Assembly (NCBI RefSeq): GCF_003464085.1
Contig: NZ_QSDR01000005.1
Location: 1-64,000, forward strand
Reading direction: 5' to 3'
DNA from: Clostridium sp. AM58-1XD
Lineage (GTDB): Bacteria; Bacillota; Clostridia; Lachnospirales; Lachnospiraceae
Length of the DNA: 64,000 nucleotides
This document shows, in pieces, positions 1 through 8,409 of the stretch (positions are counted from its first letter, which is position 1; every line of letters begins with the position of its first letter). The translations under genes and the position numbers were made by a program. A model generated the notes under the pieces. The model did not search any database, was not told the DNA's origin, and saw only the letters and a program-made list of their open reading frames with translations.

Positions 1-25
1 TAATATGAGATTTAAAATCATATTA
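1..25. promoter_or_regulatory. Inverted repeat, candidate PadR operator
   Basis: TAATATGA at 1-8 is the exact reverse complement of TCATATTA at 18-25, with a 9-base AT-rich spacer. It lies about 80 bases before a padR gene, and PadR proteins usually repress their own operon through such inverted repeats. Binding here is inferred. The repeat begins at the window edge, so it may extend upstream. Confidence 0.35.
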
Positions 26-101
26 TATAATTAAATAATATTGTGGGATTTAAAACACAATTAAAAACCGGCATGAGCCGGGAAGAAAGAAGGGAGAGCA
101 C

Positions 102-419
102 ATGATATTCAACACGGGAGCAGCACTTCTGGATGCGATCGTCCTTGCTGTAGTATCCAGGGAATTGAACGGAACATATGGGTATAAGATTACCCAGGAT
201 GTGAGAGATGTTATTGATATATCAGAGTCTACCCTGTATCCGGTATTGAGACGCCTCTTAAAAGAGGAATGTCTGGAGGTCTATGATCTGGCAATTGACG
301 GCAGAAACAGGAGATATTACAAAATAACGGAAAAAGGCAGGGTGCAGCTTAATTTATATCAAGGGGAATGGGTAAAATACTCAGGAAAGATTACAAAGAT
401 TCTGGAGGTGGCAATCTGA
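102..419 (+). CDS. PadR family transcriptional regulator
   Basis: This 105-residue protein is a short (subfamily 2) PadR-type winged-helix repressor. The N-terminal region carries the characteristic YGYKITQDV segment and the STLYPVLRRL recognition helix, followed by the wing with GRNRRYYKIT. The start has an AGGGAG ribosome-binding site six bases upstream. It is the first gene of a four-gene operon and its TGA overlaps the ATG of the DUF1700 gene, so the two are translationally coupled. PadR regulators of this kind usually sense small molecules or envelope stress and repress the operon they head. The ligand cannot be read from the sequence. Confidence 0.9.
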   Translation: MIFNTGAALLDAIVLAVVSRELNGTYGYKITQDVRDVIDISESTLYPVLRRLLKEECLEVYDLAIDGRNRRYYKITEKGRVQLNLYQGEWVKYSGKITKILEVAI

Positions 420-1153
420 TGAGGCAGGAAGAATTTATGAAGGAACTGGAATATCTTCTTCAGGACATAAAAGAAGAAGAAAAAGAAGATGCCCTGCAGT
501 ATTACAGGGATTATCTGGATGAGGCCGGCCCTGAGAATGAAGAACGTGTGATCAGCGAATTCGGCAGCCCGGAACGGATTGCCGCAATCATACGGGCAGG
601 GATCAGCGGAAATATGGAAGAGGGCGGAGAATTTACGGAGACGGGATATGGAGACGACCGTTTTAAGGACCCGAACTATCAGATTCAGAAGAGGATGGAT
701 CTGCCGGAGGAAAAAGAAGTTTATGGAAATAAGCAGACAGATAAGAAACAGGAAAGAAAGTTGGACAGAATGAACCCAACGCTTAAATTTATTTTACTAG
801 CACTCTGTATCGCCCTCGTGGCGCCGACTCTTCTGAAGATGGGAACAGGAGTGGCAGCGACGATTGTAGGCAGCATTATGGGAATCTGTTTCTTCTTTAT
901 CTGTATCGGACTGGTGGCTGGCTGTATTATTCTGGGAGGCGTAGCGTTTTGTTTTTTCGGACTGGTAACTATGTTCGGCGCGTTCTTTGAGGGGCTTATG
1001 CTGATAGGGATCGGATTGCTCCTGATCGGAGGCGGATGCTTTGCCATGGTTCTGGCCGTGTGGTTTTATGGAACGGCTGCTCCCTGGATTTTTCGGAAAA
1101 CAGGGGATCTGTGTGACAGAATCTTTCACAGGGAAAGGGGAAAACGCGTATGA
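419..1153 (+). CDS. DUF1700 (HAAS-type) membrane protein
   Basis: This 244-residue protein has an N-terminal helical domain (MRQEEFMKELEYLLQD, then the EFGSPERIAAII segment) typical of DUF1700/HAAS proteins, a charged linker, and three or so hydrophobic segments from about residue 130 to 230. DUF1700 proteins travel with PadR regulators and DUF4097 proteins in Firmicutes and probably act at the membrane in envelope-stress signalling, but no biochemical role is established. I chose the ATG at 419 because it overlaps the padR stop and follows GGAGG. An earlier in-frame ATG at 368 lies inside padR and has no such site. Its end overlaps the next gene by four bases. Confidence 0.82.
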   Translation: MRQEEFMKELEYLLQDIKEEEKEDALQYYRDYLDEAGPENEERVISEFGSPERIAAIIRAGISGNMEEGGEFTETGYGDDRFKDPNYQIQKRMDLPEEKEVYGNKQTDKKQERKLDRMNPTLKFILLALCIALVAPTLLKMGTGVAATIVGSIMGICFFFICIGLVAGCIILGGVAFCFFGLVTMFGAFFEGLMLIGIGLLLIGGGCFAMVLAVWFYGTAAPWIFRKTGDLCDRIFHRERGKRV

Positions 1154-1950
1154 AGAAATTTACGAAGATATCACTGATTGCCGGAACGGCATGCCTTGTA
1201 ATTGGAACGGCTGTGCTTACCGTGGCGTTTGCTCTGGATACCAGACTGCATGAAGAGATTAAAAGGGCAAAAAACGAGATTGCCGCAGAGGTTATGAAAG
1301 AGAGTACGTACCATATACAGCCGGTCCCTCAGACACCGCCTTCCTCTTTCAGTGAGGACGGATCGGAAATCGTATTCGAGGGGATAAAAAAGATGGAGAT
1401 CGAGGTGGACGGAGGCGCCGTACAGGTGGTACAGGGAGCAGAAGGTCCGGCGATTACCGTATCTATTTCTGATGAAACAGGCCGGTCTTCCTGCTATGAG
1501 GAAGAAGCAGGTGAACTGAAGGTAAAGATGCAGCCTGCAGGAAGCAATCGTATCGGTGAAAAAAGACAGATTCAGGTCTTTGTACCGGAAGGTTATGAAT
1601 TCCAGGAGGCAGAATTCAAGGTTAAGGACGGGGTGCTTGATGTAGAGTCCGTGTCGGCAGGTAAGCTGGATATCGAGGTCGAGTCCGGTGTGGCAGAATT
1701 TTCTCAGGTTACGGCTGAAAGAGAGATGGAAGTGGAATGTGAGTCCGGTGAGCTGAACATTTTTGTAAATCAGGCAGAGAGCGATTTTGACTATACAGTC
1801 AAGGCAAAAATGGGAGGAATCCTGCTTGGCGGTCAGTATTATGGAGACGGTAAAGGCGGAGAGTGGAATTCCAGCAACGGTTCCGGAAGGAAAATGAAGC
1901 TGGAATGTGATACAGGCATGATTGCAGTTGAATTTAAGGATGAAGAATGA
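1150..1950 (+). CDS. DUF4097 family exported or membrane-anchored protein
   Basis: This 266-residue protein has one N-terminal hydrophobic segment (about residues 7-28) and then a long beta-rich region. Repeated short strands such as KMEIEVDGGAV, KLDIEVESGVAEF and MEVECESGELNIF are the signature of the DUF4097 beta-helix (a putative adhesin fold). The hydrophobic N-terminus most likely anchors the domain outside the membrane. It starts with ATGA overlap to the DUF1700 gene. In the PadR-DUF1700-DUF4097-PspC arrangement it is thought to be part of an envelope-stress sensing unit, by analogy with Lia-type systems. That role is inference. Confidence 0.8.
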   Translation: MKKFTKISLIAGTACLVIGTAVLTVAFALDTRLHEEIKRAKNEIAAEVMKESTYHIQPVPQTPPSSFSEDGSEIVFEGIKKMEIEVDGGAVQVVQGAEGPAITVSISDETGRSSCYEEEAGELKVKMQPAGSNRIGEKRQIQVFVPEGYEFQEAEFKVKDGVLDVESVSAGKLDIEVESGVAEFSQVTAEREMEVECESGELNIFVNQAESDFDYTVKAKMGGILLGGQYYGDGKGGEWNSSNGSGRKMKLECDTGMIAVEFKDEE

Positions 1951-1966
1951 TATGGAGGAACAGATG

Positions 1967-2164
1967 ATGGAAAAACGATTATACCGTTCGGAAACAAATA
2001 AGATGCTGGCGGGTATCTGCGGGGGGATTGGAGAATATTTTAATGTAGACCCTACGATCGTAAGGCTTATATTTGCCGTTTTATGTATCAGCGGACCGGG
2101 AATTCTGTTTTATCTCGCTGCGCTTGTGATTATTCCAAAGGCCCCTAAGGATACGTACTGCTGA
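1967..2164 (+). CDS. PspC domain protein
   Basis: This small protein of about 65 residues is essentially one PspC domain. A short basic N-terminus (MEKRLYRSETNKMLAG) is followed by ICGGIGEYFNVDPTIVR, the most conserved part of the family, and a hydrophobic membrane segment (LIFAVLCISGPGILFYLAALVII). PspC proteins sit in the membrane and transmit or buffer envelope stress. GGAGGA at 1954-1959 is best spaced for the ATG at 1967 (the ATG at 1964 is also possible). It closes the PadR operon and overlaps no downstream gene. Confidence 0.88.
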   Translation: MEKRLYRSETNKMLAGICGGIGEYFNVDPTIVRLIFAVLCISGPGILFYLAALVIIPKAPKDTYC

Positions 2165-2186
2165 TTGAATATTGGGCATAGAAACG

Positions 2187-2264
2187 GGCATACTCTCGGA
2201 AGAAGTACTGTAAGGAAGGCCTTGCGCCGTCCTGTCAGGACTTAATTCTGGAAAGGAGTATGCC
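2187..2264 (+). other. Long inverted repeat spanning the spore-protein ribosome-binding site
   Basis: GGCATACTC at 2187-2195 is the exact complement of GAGTATGCC at 2256-2264. Smaller internal hairpins such as GTCCT-GTC-AGGAC lie between them. The right arm contains the GGAG used by the downstream gene and is followed by TTTTATT. The structure could therefore hide the ribosome-binding site or end the upstream transcript. Function is inferred from base pairing only. Confidence 0.4.
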
Positions 2265-2271
2265 TTTTATT

Positions 2272-2499
2272 ATGTCTGAAAATAAAAAGAAAAAAACGGA
2301 AAAAACGGGGTTCGACCCAAGGGATCTGAAACCGGAGGATATGCTGAAATTTGAAATAGCAACGGAACTGGGGCTGGGAGATAAGGTGATCCAGGGCGGC
2401 TGGAGAAGCCTGACGGCCAAGGAGAGCGGCCGAATCGGCGGCCTGATTACGAAACGTAAGAGAGAGCTGAAGAAAGAAGCCGTTGAAAAGAATGATTGA
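2272..2499 (+). CDS. Alpha/beta-type small acid-soluble spore protein
   Basis: This protein of about 75 residues has a lysine-rich N-terminus followed by the two conserved blocks of alpha/beta-type SASPs: KFEIATELG, which resembles the site cut by the GPR protease at germination, and LTAKESGRIGGLI near the C-terminus. These proteins coat DNA in the dormant spore and protect it from heat and UV. The first in-frame ATG (2260) is only one base from GGAG, so I prefer the ATG at 2272, although its spacing (13 bases) is long. The gene stands alone and implies the organism sporulates. Confidence 0.82.
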   Translation: MSENKKKKTEKTGFDPRDLKPEDMLKFEIATELGLGDKVIQGGWRSLTAKESGRIGGLITKRKRELKKEAVEKND

Positions 2500-2524
2500 A
2501 AGACAAAAGAAAATCACATATAAT
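2496..2524 (+). promoter_or_regulatory. Sigma-A-type promoter of the cobalamin operon
   Basis: TTGAAA at 2496-2501 and TATAAT at 2519-2524 are separated by exactly 17 bases, overlapping the stop of the spore-protein gene. The transcript would begin about 45 bases before cbiD, which leaves no room for a cobalamin riboswitch between promoter and gene. Confidence 0.7.
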
Positions 2525-2574
2525 GTAGGATAGTTACGGGTAAGATTTCCGGAAGAAACAGATGGGAGAAACAG

Positions 2575-3727
2575 ATGGAGAAAAAGCCAAGGAGCGGATT
2601 TACCACCGGAACGTGTGCTGCCGCTGCTGCCAAGGCAGCGGCTTTTCTTTTGTGTTCCGGAAAGCGTATGGATCAGGTGCATATCATGACGCCAGGCGGC
2701 AGAGAGACCGTGCTGAAGATACAAAATACAGAAAAGAAAAGAGACTTTGTCCGCTGTGCGGTCATAAAGGATTCAGGCGATGATCCTGATGTTACGAACA
2801 GGACTCTGATCTGTGCGGCAGTACAACGGATTCCGCTGTTTCGGGTCGGGCAGCAGGCTGACAGGTGGTATGGCAGTGAAGCATATCCCGGCGTTTATGT
2901 GACGGGAGGAGAAGGGATTGGAATTGTGACAAAACAGGGTCTGTCCTGTCCTGTGGGAAAACACGCGATCAACCCTGTGCCCAGAACGATGATTCTGGAA
3001 GAGGTCTTCCGGATGAAAGAGGAATGGGGGGAAACGGAGCCGCTACTCGTTACCGTGGAGATACCGGCGGGAAAAGAACTGGCTGAGAAGACGTTTAATC
3101 CCAGACTGGGAATCGAGGGCGGGCTTTCTGTCCTGGGAACCACGGGCATCGTGGAACCGATGAGTGAAGATGCCCTCGTGGCAACTATCCGTCTGGATAT
3201 ACATATGAAGCTGCCGGCGGCTGCCGGTATCTGATCCTGACACCAGGAAATTACGGTGAGACATTTTTAAAAGAACAGAAGGGGATTTCGCTGGAGACGG
3301 CTGTTAAATGCAGCAATTTTTTAGCGGAGTCCATGAGGATTGCAGCGGATGAAGGGTTTACCAGGGGACTGTTTGCAGGACATGCAGGCAAGCTGATTAA
3401 GGCGGCAGGCGGTGTGGAAAATACCCATTCCAAATATGGAGACAGGAGGATGGAAATCCTGTGGGACTGTACGAAAGAATGTCTGGCGAGCGAAGAGATG
3501 GGGACGGAGGAAGTGGAAGAACTCAGAAAGAAGATCCTTTCTTCCAACACGACGGAAGAGGCGCTATCCTTCTGGAGGAAAGAAAAATCAGGCGGAAGGC
3601 GGGAGCTGTCATAGCAGAAAGGATCAGAAAACAGATCGCTTTGTGGACGAACGGGAGGCTCTCGATGGACGTAATCGTGTTTTCCAGTGAACTGGGCGTT
3701 TTGGGAGAAGCAGGAGGAGAAGAATGA
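2575..3727 (+). CDS. cbiD: CbiD, cobalt-precorrin-5B C1-methyltransferase (two frameshifts)
   Basis: CbiD methylates C-1 of cobalt-precorrin-5B in the anaerobic corrin pathway. The N-terminus RSGFTTGTCAAAAAKAA, the middle KHAINPVPRTMI and GNYGETFL, and GLFAGHAGKLIKAA are all typical. The reading frame changes twice. Near 3226 one C seems lost from a CCC run, so the frame continues as RYLILTPGNYG. Near 3571 one T seems lost from TTT, so it continues as RKAGAVIAERIRK to the TGA at 3725-3727, which overlaps the cbiG ATG. With the two bases restored the protein is about 384 residues, normal for the family. I treat the breaks as sequence errors. Confidence 0.88.
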
Positions 3728-4812
3728 AGGTAGCTGTCATCAGTTTTACAAGATCAGGAGCGTCTGTCTCACAAAAGCTTTTGGAGGCTCTGGGAGACAG
3801 GCATTCATGCAGGGTATACATAAAAGATAAATTCCGGACGGAATCTATGATCGACGGGCGAATTGAGAATTTGGATGAGAACGCAGGCAGCTGGATGGAA
3901 AAGCGTTTTCAGGATACGGACGGAATCATCTGCGTGGGGGCAGCTGGAATTGCTGTCCGTCTGACTGCACCGTGTCTGCGTGACAAGATGACGGATCCTG
4001 CCGTTGTGGCGGTGGATGAGCAGGGAAAATTTTCCATACCTCTCCTTTCCGGACATATGGGCGGGGCGAATAAACTGGCGGCGGAGGCAGCAGAGGCTTT
4101 GGGAGCTGTTCCTGTCATCACTACGGCTACCGATTTGAATGGAAAGTTTGCAGTGGACGTGTTTGCAGGAGAAAATGGGCTGATTCTGACAGACCGAATG
4201 ATGGCAAAGGAAATTTCAGCACGTATCCTGGAAGGGGAACGAATCGGAATCATCAGTGATTTTCCAATCGAGGGGCGGCTTCCGGATGAACTCTTTTTCA
4301 TCTCGAAGGAGGAAGCGGAGAAGGAGGGAACTCCGTCGATTGCAGTTACGGTGAATCGTCTGGAAAGCAAAAACAGAAAGATTCTGAAGCTGATACCAAG
4401 AAATGTGGTTCTGGGGATCGGCTGCAGAAAACAGGTGTCTGCCGGCGCTGTTTGGGAGGCGGCAGAGCGGTTGCTGACGGAAGCGGGAATTGATGAGAGG
4501 AGTGTCTGCCTCGTAGCGAGCATAGACAAAAAGGCAGATGAGCCTGGAATTGCCGCTCTCGCAGAGCGGCTGGGTACAGAATTTGTGACATTTACGGCTA
4601 AGGAGCTGGAGCACGTTCCAGGTGAATTTCACGAATCGGAATTTGTGAGGAACACGGTGGGTACAGGTAATGTCTGCGAACGGGCGGCAGTGCTGGCAGC
4701 CGCAGACAGGGAAGGACGGTACGGCCGTCTGACGGCAGGAAAGATACGGATGAACGGAGTCACCGCCGCAGCTGCGGTAAAAGAAATGAAAATCAGGACA
4801 GGGAGAGAATAA
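3724..4812 (+). CDS. cbiG: CbiG, cobalt-precorrin 5A hydrolase
   Basis: CbiG opens the delta-lactone of cobalt-precorrin-5A and releases acetaldehyde, the step that completes ring contraction. The 362-residue protein has the N-terminal and central domains (GAAGIAVRLTAP, LLSGHMGGANKLA, VPVITTATD) and the C-terminal CbiG domain beginning at VVLGIGCRKQVSAG. The ATG overlaps the cbiD stop (ATGA) and its own stop shares a base with the cbiJ ATG (TAATG), so translation is tightly coupled. It is a stand-alone CbiG, not fused to CbiF or CbiH. Confidence 0.95.
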   Translation: MKVAVISFTRSGASVSQKLLEALGDRHSCRVYIKDKFRTESMIDGRIENLDENAGSWMEKRFQDTDGIICVGAAGIAVRLTAPCLRDKMTDPAVVAVDEQGKFSIPLLSGHMGGANKLAAEAAEALGAVPVITTATDLNGKFAVDVFAGENGLILTDRMMAKEISARILEGERIGIISDFPIEGRLPDELFFISKEEAEKEGTPSIAVTVNRLESKNRKILKLIPRNVVLGIGCRKQVSAGAVWEAAERLLTEAGIDERSVCLVASIDKKADEPGIAALAERLGTEFVTFTAKELEHVPGEFHESEFVRNTVGTGNVCERAAVLAAADREGRYGRLTAGKIRMNGVTAAAAVKEMKIRTGRE

Positions 4813-5525
4813 TGGCAGAAATCATGATTTTCGGAGGAACGAGCGAAGGGCGCCGCCTGGCGGAATCCTGTATAGACAATGGAATTGCGGCTGTTTACAG
4901 CGCAGTTTCCGAATATGGAGGCAGTCTGCTGCCGGAAAGCCCGCTGCTTGAAGTTCAGGAGAAAGCGCTTACGGAAGCTGAGATGAAAGCGTGGATGGAA
5001 GAAATTCAGCCGGATATGGTGGTGGATGCCACCCATCCTTACGCGGCATGCGTATCAGAATACATAAAAAAGAACTGCGGGCTTCTGGGAATCAGAAGGC
5101 TGCGCATCGTCAGAGAAGAATCTGCGTCAGGGTGGGATGGGATCGTATCTGTCCGTTCCGCAGAGGAAGCAGCCGGCTATCTTTCCGGCAGAGCGGGAAA
5201 TATTCTGGTGACTACGGGAAGTAAAGAGCTGGAGACATTTACGAAGGTCCCGGGGTATGAGGAACGGCTGTTTGTAAGAGTCCTTCCTTCTGTGGAGGTG
5301 CTGAAAAAGTGCAGCAGTCTTTCCATCAGAGGAAAGCACGTGATTGCCATGCAGGGACCGTTTTCCAGGGAGATGAACGCGGCCATGATGCGCCAGCTGA
5401 ACATTCGCTTTCTGGTGACAAAGGAAGCGGGAGCGGCCGGGGGATTTGCGGAAAAAATCAGCGCAGCTGAAGAACTGGGCATACAGGCGGTGGTAATCGG
5501 CCGTCCGGTGAAAGAAGAGGCGTGA
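4812..5525 (+). CDS. cbiJ: CbiJ/CobK, cobalt-precorrin-6A reductase
   Basis: This 237-residue enzyme reduces the macrocycle of cobalt-precorrin-6A. Conserved family motifs are FGGTSEGRRLA at the N-terminus, VVDATHPYAA in the middle, LVTTGSKELETF and the C-terminal TKEAGAAGG. The protein ends abruptly after IGRPVKEE, where family members usually continue for about 15 residues. The first residues of the next reading frame (VSVAEAEKVLSEY) look like that missing tail. A single G lost from a GGG run near 5520 would explain this and would make cbiJ and cbiE one continuous frame. Confidence 0.92.
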   Translation: MAEIMIFGGTSEGRRLAESCIDNGIAAVYSAVSEYGGSLLPESPLLEVQEKALTEAEMKAWMEEIQPDMVVDATHPYAACVSEYIKKNCGLLGIRRLRIVREESASGWDGIVSVRSAEEAAGYLSGRAGNILVTTGSKELETFTKVPGYEERLFVRVLPSVEVLKKCSSLSIRGKHVIAMQGPFSREMNAAMMRQLNIRFLVTKEAGAAGGFAEKISAAEELGIQAVVIGRPVKEEA

Positions 5526-6319
5526 GCGTAGCCGAGGCAGAAAAGGTGCTGTCAGAGTACGGTACGGGCCGGAAAGAGAAAAAAAACGGAAGATCAGAGT
5601 CAGGGGAAAAGCCGGAAGAAAAAAAGGATTTAAATGAGAGGAGAATCTTCCTGGTGGGAATCGGTATGGGCGGACCGGGCCAGCTGACGGGCGCAGCCAT
5701 ATCCTGTATCCGGGAGAGCCAGGCTGTCTTCGGCGCGCCCAGGATGTTAGAAAGTGTAAAAGCGTATGCCTCCCATCATCAGCTCATAGGGGAATATGTG
5801 CCGAAAGCGGTCATTTCTTGGCTGAAATGCCATCCGGAAATTATGCGGGCGGCTGTCGTCTATTCCGGTGATACCGGCTTTTACAGCGGCGCCTCCGGCC
5901 TGGAGGCGTATATCAGTGAAAGGCGGGAAAAAGGAGAGGAAGGATTTGAGACGGAGATTATACCGGGAATACCGACGGTTTCCTATATGGCCTCCAGGCT
6001 GAAACGAGAGTGGCAGAACGTTCTTCTTCTGAGCAGCCATGGCCGGGAATGCAGGATCGAAGAGGAACTGGAACGGATGGAAGAAAAGAACGCTGTTTTT
6101 CTTCTCTCAGGCGGTAAGAACGGGGTTAATGAACTGTGCAGGCGGCTTCAGATGGCAGAGGTTAGGCGAGGAGACGTGTACACCGTCTTTGTAGGAGAAC
6201 GGCTTTCTTATGAAGACGAGAGGATCAGGAGCGGCAGGCCAGGCGAGCTGAAAGAGCTGAAATTTGCCCCGCTGTCCGCCGTCTGGGTGGAAAAGGAATG
6301 CAGGAGGAATAAAGGATGA
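5522..6319 (+). CDS. cbiE: CbiE, cobalt-precorrin-7 C5-methyltransferase
   Basis: This SAM-dependent methyltransferase acts on C-5 of cobalt-precorrin-7, together with CbiT. The recognisable CbiE domain begins only near residue 41 (RRIFLVGIGMGGPGQLTGAA) and includes DTGFYSGASGL and IPGIPTVSYMASRL, typical of tetrapyrrole methylases. The first 40 residues are a CobK-like tail and a charged linker rich in Lys and Glu. As written, the gene would start at a GTG overlapping the cbiJ stop with a poor ribosome-binding site. A cbiJ-cbiE fusion broken by a lost base is the better reading. Its end overlaps cbiT by four bases. Confidence 0.9.
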   Translation: MSVAEAEKVLSEYGTGRKEKKNGRSESGEKPEEKKDLNERRIFLVGIGMGGPGQLTGAAISCIRESQAVFGAPRMLESVKAYASHHQLIGEYVPKAVISWLKCHPEIMRAAVVYSGDTGFYSGASGLEAYISERREKGEEGFETEIIPGIPTVSYMASRLKREWQNVLLLSSHGRECRIEEELERMEEKNAVFLLSGGKNGVNELCRRLQMAEVRRGDVYTVFVGERLSYEDERIRSGRPGELKELKFAPLSAVWVEKECRRNKG

Positions 6320-6876
6320 GAGATGAGGTGTTTTTGAGAGGGGACGTGCCCATGACGAAAAGCGAGGTGCGTGCCGTATCTATTTCCAAGCTGGAATTGT
6401 CTGAGTCTTCTGTCCTTTACGACGTGGGGGCCGGGACAGGCTCTGTTTCCATAGAGAGCGGACAGGTTATCAAAAGCGGCAGAATATTTGCCATAGAAAA
6501 AAATCCGGAGGCCATCCGGCTTCTGAAGGCTAACAGGGAGAAGTTTCAGACAGAAAATATGGAAATTATAGAAGGGACGGCTCCAAAAGCAATGGAGGGC
6601 CTGGCCGCGCCTACCCATGCGTTTCTGGGAGGCACATCCGGTAATGTGGATGAAATCCTGGACGTGCTACTGGAAAAGAATCCGTCGGTCAGAATTGTCA
6701 TAAATGTAATCGCTGTAGAAAGCCTCTGTCTGGCGGTGGAGAGCCTGAAGCGCCGGGGCATCGAGCCGGAGATCGTATCCGTACAGGTGGCGAAGGCGAG
6801 AAAAGCAGGAGCATATCACCTCATGCAGGGACAAAATCCTGTCTATATCCTTTCATTTGGAGGAAATGAGAATTAA
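6316..6876 (+). CDS. cbiT: CbiT, cobalt-precorrin-6B C15-methyltransferase (decarboxylating)
   Basis: CbiT methylates C-15 and decarboxylates the C-12 acetate side chain. The 186-residue protein has the GDVPMTKSEVRAVSISKL opening of the family and the class I SAM-binding loop YDVGAGTGSVSIE around residue 37. The ATG overlaps the cbiE stop (ATGA). CbiE and CbiT are separate here, unlike the CobL fusion of aerobic organisms. A 55-base gap before cbiA holds only a ribosome-binding site. Confidence 0.95.
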   Translation: MRDEVFLRGDVPMTKSEVRAVSISKLELSESSVLYDVGAGTGSVSIESGQVIKSGRIFAIEKNPEAIRLLKANREKFQTENMEIIEGTAPKAMEGLAAPTHAFLGGTSGNVDEILDVLLEKNPSVRIVINVIAVESLCLAVESLKRRGIEPEIVSVQVAKARKAGAYHLMQGQNPVYILSFGGNEN

Positions 6877-6931
6877 ATCAAATTGATGAATATTGGTTGG
6901 AAAAAATGAAAATAACCAGAGGTGATGTGAC

Positions 6932-8380
6932 ATGTACGGAAGAATTATGGTGGCCGCGCCAAAAAGCGGAAGCGGAAAGACGCTTCTGACCTGCGGCCTT
7001 TTAACCGTTATGAAAAACAGAAATTTATCGGTACGCGCTTATAAGTGCGGGCCGGATTACATAGATCCCATGTTCCACAGGCAGGTACTGGGTGTGCCGG
7101 GAGGCAACCTGGATTCTTATTTTTCAGGGGAAGAAGCGATCAGGAAACGTATCCGGAACGAAATGAAGAATACGGATATTGCCGTAATGGAAGGCGTAAT
7201 GGGATATTATGACGGCCTGGGAGGAAACAGCACCCGGGCCAGTTCCTACGATATTGCCCGGATTACAAAAACACCGGTGATACTGGTCATAGATGGAAAA
7301 GGGATGAGCCTTTCCATGGGGGCGGTCATCAAGGGCTTTCGGGAATATCGGAAGGACAGCAGAATCGCCGCGGTGATTGCCAACAGGACGAATCCCATGA
7401 TGGAAAGCCGGCTGAGATCATGCGTGGAAGAACAGGGAGTAGCATTTTTAGGCTGTCTGCCTGCACTGGACGACTGGAGATGGGAAAGCCGCCATTTGGG
7501 CCTTATGCTGCCGGATGAGATTGGAAATGTGAGGGAGACGGTAGAACGCCTGGCGGAAGGGATGGAACGCTATCTGGATATCGGCCGCCTGCTGTCCATT
7601 GCTTCAGAAGCGGAGAGCCTGTCCAGCGGCGAAAGCCAGACGGACGGCGTAAATCTGAAAGACGACGTAGATCTGGCGGGCGATGAGAACCGGAGCAGCT
7701 CTCCGGCTGAGAACAAAACGGTAAAAATAGCTGTTGCCATGGATGAAGCCTTCTGTTTTTATTATCAGGAAAATCTGGCCATGCTGGAGGAACTGGGAGC
7801 GGAGCTTCTGTATTTCAGCCCGATGCGTGATGGGAAGCTTCCGGAAGAAACGGACGGACTTCTTCTGGGCGGCGGATATCCGGAAAGCTGCGCCCGTGAG
7901 CTGGCAGAAAACAGCGCGATGAATGAGGCGGTCAGAGAGGCGGCGAAAAACGGAATGCCGATCAGTGCCGAATGCGGCGGTTTCCTCTACCTTCAGGAAG
8001 AGCTGGAAGGGGAAGACGGCCGTTTTTATCCCATGGCAGGAGTGCTGAAGGGAAAGGGATTCCGTACGGGAAAGCTCAACAGATTCGGCTATATTGAACT
8101 GACGGCCGGCAAGAATGGCGGTTTTATGAAAGCGGGAGATACCATACGGGGCCATGAATTCCATTACTGGGACAGTACGGAAAACGGCAGTTCTTTTCAT
8201 GCGGAAAAGCCAGCTGGAAAAAAAGGATGGGACTGTATCCGTACAGAATTAAATATAACGGCAGGCTTTCCCCACCTGTATTACCCATCTGGGCCGTCTT
8301 ATGCAAAAGGATTTGTACGGTCATGTGTGGAATATGGGAAATACAGGAGATACAAAGGCTGCCGGACGGAGAAGAAGTGA
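6932..8380 (+). CDS. cbiA: CbiA, cobyrinate a,c-diamide synthase
   Basis: CbiA uses glutamine and ATP to amidate the a and c carboxylates of cobyrinate. This 482-residue protein has an N-terminal ATPase domain with the P-loop PKSGSGKTLLTCGLL, the conserved CGPDYIDPMFH and VMEGVMGYYDG. It also has a C-terminal class I-like glutamine amidotransferase domain with LLLGGGYPE, the nucleophile cysteine in SAECGGFLYL and the histidine in GHEFHYWD. A charged, poorly conserved insert around residues 230-265 joins the two. The start is supported by GAGGTGATG spacing. It is a full-length member of the family. Confidence 0.96.
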   Translation: MYGRIMVAAPKSGSGKTLLTCGLLTVMKNRNLSVRAYKCGPDYIDPMFHRQVLGVPGGNLDSYFSGEEAIRKRIRNEMKNTDIAVMEGVMGYYDGLGGNSTRASSYDIARITKTPVILVIDGKGMSLSMGAVIKGFREYRKDSRIAAVIANRTNPMMESRLRSCVEEQGVAFLGCLPALDDWRWESRHLGLMLPDEIGNVRETVERLAEGMERYLDIGRLLSIASEAESLSSGESQTDGVNLKDDVDLAGDENRSSSPAENKTVKIAVAMDEAFCFYYQENLAMLEELGAELLYFSPMRDGKLPEETDGLLLGGGYPESCARELAENSAMNEAVREAAKNGMPISAECGGFLYLQEELEGEDGRFYPMAGVLKGKGFRTGKLNRFGYIELTAGKNGGFMKAGDTIRGHEFHYWDSTENGSSFHAEKPAGKKGWDCIRTELNITAGFPHLYYPSGPSYAKGFVRSCVEYGKYRRYKGCRTEKK

Positions 8381-8409
8381 CAGGGAAGGAAAGGAAGTTG
8401 TTGGAAAAT

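Noticed and set aside
2242..2724. Long minus-strand reading frames opposite the spore protein and cobalamin genes
   Set aside because: They mirror conserved plus-strand genes, lack ribosome-binding sites and show no family motifs. They arise from codon bias of the opposite strand.
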